Shown here: piece after piece, positions 54,166 through 58,488 of the stretch
Layout: every line of letters begins with the position of its first letter
How positions within the stretch are numbered: position 1 is the first letter of the stretch
Source: Pseudomonadota bacterium
GTDB taxonomy: Bacteria > Pseudomonadota > Alphaproteobacteria > Sphingomonadales > Sphingomonadaceae
Assembly: GCA_023416515.1 (NCBI GenBank)
Contig: JAEZHP010000021.1
Location: 1 to 58,488, forward strand
Direction: 5' to 3'
DNA length: 58,488 nt
Position numbers and translations under genes: made by a program
The notes under the pieces: generated by a model
Seen by the model: the letters and a program-made list of their open reading frames with translations, nothing else
Databases searched by the model: none
What the model was told of the DNA's origin: nothing

Positions 54166-54729
54166 TCACGCCATGTGGCGAAGGCCGATGCGCAGATAGG
54201 CCCAGCCGGTCACCAGAGTGAGCGCCGCCGCGGTCCACAAAAAGGCCAGTCCTGTCCACAGCACCCATCCGCCCTCGACCGCGCCGGCGAGGATGAGCGC
54301 GCCGAGCGCGACCATCTGGAACGTCGTCTTCCACTTGGCGAGATGGCTGACCGGCACCGAAACCTGGAGTCCGCCCAAGAACTCGCGAAGGCCCGACACC
54401 AGGATCTCGCGAAGCAGGATGACGAGCGCCGCGACGATGTGCGGCCCGGCGATGACCGGCTCCACCCCGTCCTGCCGTGTCGACACCAGCATCAGCAGGA
54501 CCGCCGCGACCATGATCTTGTCGGCGATCGGGTCGAGGAAGGCGCCAAGCCTCGACACCGTCTTCATCCGCCGCGCCAGCCAGCCGTCGAAATAGTCGGT
54601 GATGCAGACCAGCGCATAGAGAGCGAAGGCAAGTGCGAACTCCACCGTGCCCGGCGCCCACAACAGGGCGACCAGCACCGGCACCGCGACGATCCGCGAC
54701 AGCGTCAGCAGGTTGGGCAGGGTGAGCAT
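54166..54729 (-). CDS. pgsA: CDP-diacylglycerol--glycerol-3-phosphate 3-phosphatidyltransferase
   Basis: A 187-residue inner-membrane enzyme making phosphatidylglycerol phosphate. The CDP-alcohol phosphotransferase motif DG-x2-AR-x8-G-x3-D-x3-D is complete in DGWLARRMKTVSRLGAF followed by LDPIADK. About five membrane helices. ATG 54729 (LTLPNLLTLSRI) is the family start. It is convergent with oxyR, and divergent from an LplT-like gene with 162 bases. Confidence 0.92.
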   Translation of the reverse strand: MLTLPNLLTLSRIVAVPVLVALLWAPGTVEFALAFALYALVCITDYFDGWLARRMKTVSRLGAFLDPIADKIMVAAVLLMLVSTRQDGVEPVIAGPHIVAALVILLREILVSGLREFLGGLQVSVPVSHLAKWKTTFQMVALGALILAGAVEGGWVLWTGLAFLWTAAALTLVTGWAYLRIGLRHMA

Positions 54730-54891
54730 TACGGCGCCCTCTAGCGCCATCGATCGGCAATTGGGAGCCAAAGCCTTGTGTCACGGGTTGCGCAGCGGCT
54801 ATGCCGCACCGGCCGCCGGCCCGACAGGAAGGTTGAAAGTGCGCTCACATACCGCGTCCGGCCGGACGCTCCCTCTCGTCCAGACCTGCGC

Positions 54892-56235
54892 ATGAGCGCC
54901 GATCTCGGCCTGCATCTGCTCGGCAAGCGGCGCTTCCTGCCCTTGTTCGTCACCCAGTTCCTGAACGCGTTCAACGACAACCTGTTCAAGAACGCGATGG
55001 TTCTGTTCGTCGTCTACCAGGTGCTCAGCGACGAGGCCTCGGAAACGTGGTTCAGCGCGCTCGCCACAGCGCTCTTCATCCTGCCCTTCCTCACCTTGTC
55101 CGCTCTGTCAGGGCAACTGGCCGACGCCAACGACAAGGCGAAGATCATCCGCATCGTCAAAGCGTGCGAGATCGGCATCATGACGATCGGCGCCGGCGGC
55201 CTGATCATGGGCTGGCTCGGCATCCGGGTCATGGAGGCGGCGATCCCGCTCATGCTCCTCGCGCTTCTCGCGATGGGCATCCATTCGACCTTCTTCGGCC
55301 CGATCAAATATGCCGTCCTGCCGCAGCACCTCGAACGCGGAGACGTGCTTGCGGGCACGGGTCTCGTCGAGGCCGGCACCTATCTCGCAATCCTCGCCGG
55401 GACGATCATCGCCGGTATCATCGCGGTCCAGACGGCGGCGGTGATGTGCTTCGTCATTGCCCTCATCGGCTATGTCGCCGGGCGACAGGTGCCACCGGCG
55501 CCGCCGGAGGAACCCGGGCACAAGATCGACTGGAACGTGATCCGCTCCTCGGTGACTCTCGTTCGCGCGACGATGCACATCCCGCGCCTGTTCATGGCGA
55601 TCGTCGCGATCAGCTTCTTCTGGACGGTCGGAGCGGTGCTGTTCATCCTGTTCCCGCCCCTGGTGAAGAACGTGCTCACCTCCGACAAGGAGGTCGCGAG
55701 CCTGTTTCTCGCAATCTTCTCAATCGGCGTTTCGATCGGCTCGATCGTGATCAACCGCCTCCTGAAGGGGGAGGTCTCCGCCCGCTATTCCGCGCCTTCG
55801 GTGATCGTGATGGGCGTGTTCATCGTGCTCTTCTACCAGGTCTGTCACGGCTGGGAGCGAACGCCCGACGGCACGCTTCTGCAATTCTGGGACTTCTTCC
55901 ACCATCCCGACGCGCTCAAGCTGGTCGGCTGCCTGCTCGGGATAGCAATCTCCGGCGGCATGTTCGTGGTGCCGCTCTACGCCTTCCTCACCACGACCGT
56001 GCACAAGAGCGAGGCTGCGCGGACGGTCGCGGCCAACAACATCGTCAACAGCCTGGCGATGGTGATCGGCTCCATCATCTCGACCGGCCTGTCGCTGCTC
56101 GAGATGCAGACGGTCGATCAGCTCCTGCTCGCGGCCGCGATGTGCCTGGTATCGGCCTGGCTCGGCTGGAAGCTCCACAAGGTCTGCGACGACGGCAAGA
56201 TCTTCGAAGGCCACTCCCTTCCCGAAGACGCCTGA
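54892..56235 (+). CDS. Stand-alone LplT-like MFS transporter
   Basis: A 447-residue 12-helix transporter. The N-terminal FVTQFLNAFNDNLFKNAMVL and AMGIHSTFFGPIKYAVLPQH are the LplT-type signatures, nearly the same as in the fused transporter at 7853-9100 (FLTALNDNLFKFA). It probably flips lysophospholipids inward. ATG 54892 is chosen by alignment with the fused protein. Unlike the fused version, no acyltransferase follows, so it may supply Aas or act on another lipid. It sits beside pgsA. Confidence 0.85.
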   Translation: MSADLGLHLLGKRRFLPLFVTQFLNAFNDNLFKNAMVLFVVYQVLSDEASETWFSALATALFILPFLTLSALSGQLADANDKAKIIRIVKACEIGIMTIGAGGLIMGWLGIRVMEAAIPLMLLALLAMGIHSTFFGPIKYAVLPQHLERGDVLAGTGLVEAGTYLAILAGTIIAGIIAVQTAAVMCFVIALIGYVAGRQVPPAPPEEPGHKIDWNVIRSSVTLVRATMHIPRLFMAIVAISFFWTVGAVLFILFPPLVKNVLTSDKEVASLFLAIFSIGVSIGSIVINRLLKGEVSARYSAPSVIVMGVFIVLFYQVCHGWERTPDGTLLQFWDFFHHPDALKLVGCLLGIAISGGMFVVPLYAFLTTTVHKSEAARTVAANNIVNSLAMVIGSIISTGLSLLEMQTVDQLLLAAAMCLVSAWLGWKLHKVCDDGKIFEGHSLPEDA

Positions 56236-56237
56236 GT

Positions 56238-56783
56238 TCAGACCATCGCCCTCGGGTTCCTGAACACCCGGGTAACCTCGGGCTCGAAGCTCTCGAGCGG
56301 GTCGACGTCGAAACCGGGGTCGAACGCGGGCGCGTCCCACTCGTCGACCAGCTTCACGGCGAAATCGTACCAGCTCTCGTCCCGGAACCGCTCGCGGGCC
56401 TCGGGATCGAGGCCGAGATGCTCGAAATAATAGCGGCCCTGGAAGGACTGGTGCCAGTAGATGGCGTGGTAGATGTCGTCGCTGACATAGGGCTTCAGCA
56501 TCTCCGCCGCGATCGCTCCGTGGTTGGGGATGCTGAACAATTTCCCGAGGTCGTGGCACAGCGCCGCCACCACTTCCTCGTCGCTCGCCCCCGCACGCCG
56601 CGCCAGGGTCCCCGCCATCAGGCTGTGGGTCAGCTGGTTGGCCGCGAAGCCGACCTCGATCGCCTCGAGACGTGCGAGGCTCTCCATGATCTGCTTCGCC
56701 GCCGCGCGCTGCTGGTGGGAGCGATGCGCCTGAGCGATATGCGCCCAGTCCTCGGCCGTGCCGTCATGCATGTCGGTGAACAT
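56238..56783 (-). CDS. HD-domain phosphohydrolase-like protein
   Basis: A 181-residue protein. The metal motif is LTHSLMAGTLARRAG with VVAALCHDLGKLF (HD pair) and NHGAIAAEML plus a later YWHQSF. Substrate unknown; HD enzymes cleave nucleotides or cyclic phosphates. It is convergent with the LplT-like gene with three bases between stops. Confidence 0.78.
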   Translation of the reverse strand: MFTDMHDGTAEDWAHIAQAHRSHQQRAAAKQIMESLARLEAIEVGFAANQLTHSLMAGTLARRAGASDEEVVAALCHDLGKLFSIPNHGAIAAEMLKPYVSDDIYHAIYWHQSFQGRYYFEHLGLDPEARERFRDESWYDFAVKLVDEWDAPAFDPGFDVDPLESFEPEVTRVFRNPRAMV

Positions 56784-56824
56784 GGCACGACTTCTACCAC
56801 TTGCAGGGCCATGGCAAAAGCGGG

Positions 56825-57388
56825 TCAGCCTGCCGCGCCGACCGCGGCCTGATCGCGCGCTGCCTTCCAGAACAAGGCGGCCGAGATCAGCCAGATGGCA
56901 CCGAAGGTTGCGCTGAGTATCCCACCGCGAGGGTCCTGGGACATCCCGACGACGGAGACAACGACCTGCGCAGCCGCGGCAGTGGCCGTGGTCACCGCCA
57001 TCGCGCCGGCACGAAAGCGCGAGACGATCCCGCCGAGGAGGGCGAGGCCGACGATCGCGATGAAGAGGAGGTTAAAGGGGTCATCCTCATCCCCGATCAT
57101 CCCAACCGCGGCGATCGCCCAGATGGTAAGGAATGCGGCCGCGAGCGCGAAGCCGGCGCCGGCCCGGTATGCATAGTTGCGTGACGCTCGGACGGTGAGC
57201 TCGAACAATCCACCCGTTCCTCCGATTATGATGCCGGCGAAAATGAAGTCGCTCTCGGTCCAATTCACCTCGTCGCCAAAGCGCATGGCGACGAGCGGCA
57301 GCAGCAGAAGCAGCACCGCGGTGCCCCAGCCTGCTATCCGCCACCGACTGCCAAATCGCCTTGTCCCCGCTTCCGAATGTGCCGTCAT
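56825..57388 (-). CDS. Hypothetical membrane protein, 187 residues
   Basis: About five hydrophobic segments (about 23-38, 50-70, 75-95, 107-125 and 155-172) with a basic N-terminus. ATG 57388 (TAHSEAG) follows AAGGGCAGGG; an ATG at 57406 is also possible. No family recognised. It is divergent from the DNA glycosylase gene. Confidence 0.65.
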   Translation of the reverse strand: MTAHSEAGTRRFGSRWRIAGWGTAVLLLLLPLVAMRFGDEVNWTESDFIFAGIIIGGTGGLFELTVRASRNYAYRAGAGFALAAAFLTIWAIAAVGMIGDEDDPFNLLFIAIVGLALLGGIVSRFRAGAMAVTTATAAAAQVVVSVVGMSQDPRGGILSATFGAIWLISAALFWKAARDQAAVGAAG

Positions 57389-57546
57389 GTCCCTGCCCTT
57401 CTCCATGAGTGAGACCATCGACTGCACCAAAAGACGGGTGAGCGGCATGAGTGACTTGTGAGCTTTCGCTGAAAAGCGCTCGCCTCACGTGACGAGCCTC
57501 GGCCTGGCCGATTGACGAAGCGACTCCGCCCGGCTTGATGAGGTCC

Positions 57547-58488
57547 ATGAGCCCGCCGCTCGACCGCATCTCTATTGCAGCCGCGCGCCGCATCGGCCTC
57601 GCCGCCCAGGGCTTCGGCGGCGCGAAGCCGGCCTTGCCGAATTGGGGTCACCTCGCCCGCAATCTCGGCCGGCTCGGCCTTCATCAGATCGACAGCGTCA
57701 ACGTCCTGGCCCGCGCCCATTATCTGCCGGCCTTCTCGCGGCTCGGTCCGTACGACTCCGGCCTGCTCGACGGCGCCGCCTGGGGCCTCAGGCGCAAGCG
57801 CCGTCTGTTCGAATATTGGGCCCATGAGGCCTCGCTCCTGCCGCTCGATCTCCACCCGCTGCTGCGTTGGCGAATGGCCGAGGCCGACCGCGGCGAGACC
57901 GGCTGGGGCTCGGTGCGCCGCTTCGCAACCGAGCGGCGCGGCGAGGCGGAAGCCATCCTCGCGCGCATTCGCAACGAAGGGCCGATGGCGGCGTCGGACT
58001 TCGAGCACGGCCGCAGCCGATCAGGCTGGTGGGAATGGGGCACGACCAAGCACGCGCTCGAATTTCTGTTCTGGGCGGGCCACGTCACCACCGCCACGCG
58101 CCGCGGAAGCTTCGAGCGAGTCTACGACCTTCCCGAGCGAGTGATTCCCTCGGCGATCCTCGATCTGCCGACGCCGGCGCCAGCCGATGCCCAGCGGGAG
58201 CTCCTGGCCCTCGCCGCGCGAGCGCTCGGCATCGCCACCGCCGGCGACTTGCGCGACTATTTCAGGCTGAAGCCCGAGCCCGTCCGCGCCGCGATCGAGG
58301 CGCTCGTCGAGGACGGCACTCTCATTCCCGTCGCGGTCGAAGGATGGCGCCAGCCCGCCTACCTCCACGCCGCTGCGCGCCGGCCGCGTCGGATTCGAAC
58401 CCAGGCGCTGCTCGCGCCGTTCGACCCGCTCATCTGGGAGCGGTCGCGAACCGAGCGCCTGTTCGGCTTCCGCTACCGGATCGAGATC
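57547..58488 (+). CDS. AlkX/YcaQ-type DNA glycosylase, C-terminus truncated by window edge
   Basis: A 314-codon open frame runs to the right edge. GLHQIDSVNVLARAHYLP contains the Q-x-D motif of the YcaQ (AlkX) subgroup of HTH_42 glycosylases, where AlkZ has Q-x-Q. Winged-helix blocks include RRKRRLFEYWAHEASLLP and FEHGRSRSGWWEWGTTKHAL. YcaQ unhooks interstrand crosslinks and removes alkylated bases. The start ATG 57547 lies three bases after GAGG; ATG 57538 would add three residues. The rest of the domain is outside. Confidence 0.85.
   Translation, partial: MSPPLDRISIAAARRIGLAAQGFGGAKPALPNWGHLARNLGRLGLHQIDSVNVLARAHYLPAFSRLGPYDSGLLDGAAWGLRRKRRLFEYWAHEASLLPLDLHPLLRWRMAEADRGETGWGSVRRFATERRGEAEAILARIRNEGPMAASDFEHGRSRSGWWEWGTTKHALEFLFWAGHVTTATRRGSFERVYDLPERVIPSAILDLPTPAPADAQRELLALAARALGIATAGDLRDYFRLKPEPVRAAIEALVEDGTLIPVAVEGWRQPAYLHAAARRPRRIRTQALLAPFDPLIWERSRTERLFGFRYRIEI

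Overview
The window is a GC-rich stretch of an alphaproteobacterial chromosome. Several features point to a sphingomonad (order Sphingomonadales): a glycosphingolipid-era lipid gene set (psd, pmtA, an Mpo1-like protein, fused LplT-Aas), many ATGA or TGATG operon junctions, a Pho regulon laid out as phoR-porin-pstSCAB-phoU-phoB, an EcfG-type stress promoter (GGAAC-N16-CGTT), and a REP-like palindrome with the core CCCGCGAAAGCGGG. The genus is inferred, since no rRNA or tRNA gene is present. Gene density is high and no stretch above 300 bases lacks a gene candidate.

Left part (1-7.8 kb): a truncated HAMP-array sensor kinase, a small regulator with two DUF5985-type membrane proteins, a secreted M14 peptidase, a HAD phosphatase, a PLP aminotransferase and a TetR repressor. 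The repressor is divergent from, and separated by a perfect large palindrome from, the next gene. Lipid block (7.8-18.8 kb): an LplT-Aas fusion, phosphatidylserine decarboxylase, a class III aminotransferase-like protein, a GDSL autotransporter, an O-methyltransferase with a hairpin over its ribosome binding site, two very small membrane peptides, an Mpo1-like protein and a PmtA-type phospholipid methyltransferase.

Middle (18.9-35.9 kb): the aroA-aroC-aroB-aroE shikimate operon; sulfate activation genes cysD and cysN, where cysN carries a decayed APS kinase tail; an FKBP isomerase; a Baeyer-Villiger-like flavoprotein with its methyltransferase; glmU and glmS with a vapBC toxin-antitoxin pair wedged between them; gph; and a four-gene HprK-related/PqqD-like/nucleotidyltransferase cluster headed by a Tat-like exported small protein. 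The PqqD-like gene is frameshifted.

Right part (36-58.5 kb): the complete Pho system with a clear triple Pho box before pstS; an SDR gene whose ribosome binding site abuts a REP-like element; cysE; an AIM24 protein; an oxidative-stress group (katG, ahpD, ahpC, oxyR); pgsA; a stand-alone LplT-like transporter that is a paralogue of the fused one; an HD-domain protein; and the start of an AlkX/YcaQ-type DNA glycosylase running off the right edge.

The best candidates for something undescribed are the HprK-related cluster with its exported companion, the RBS-masking hairpin at 16.1 kb, the stress-promoter-driven 23-residue peptide, and the Mpo1-like gene beside pmtA.
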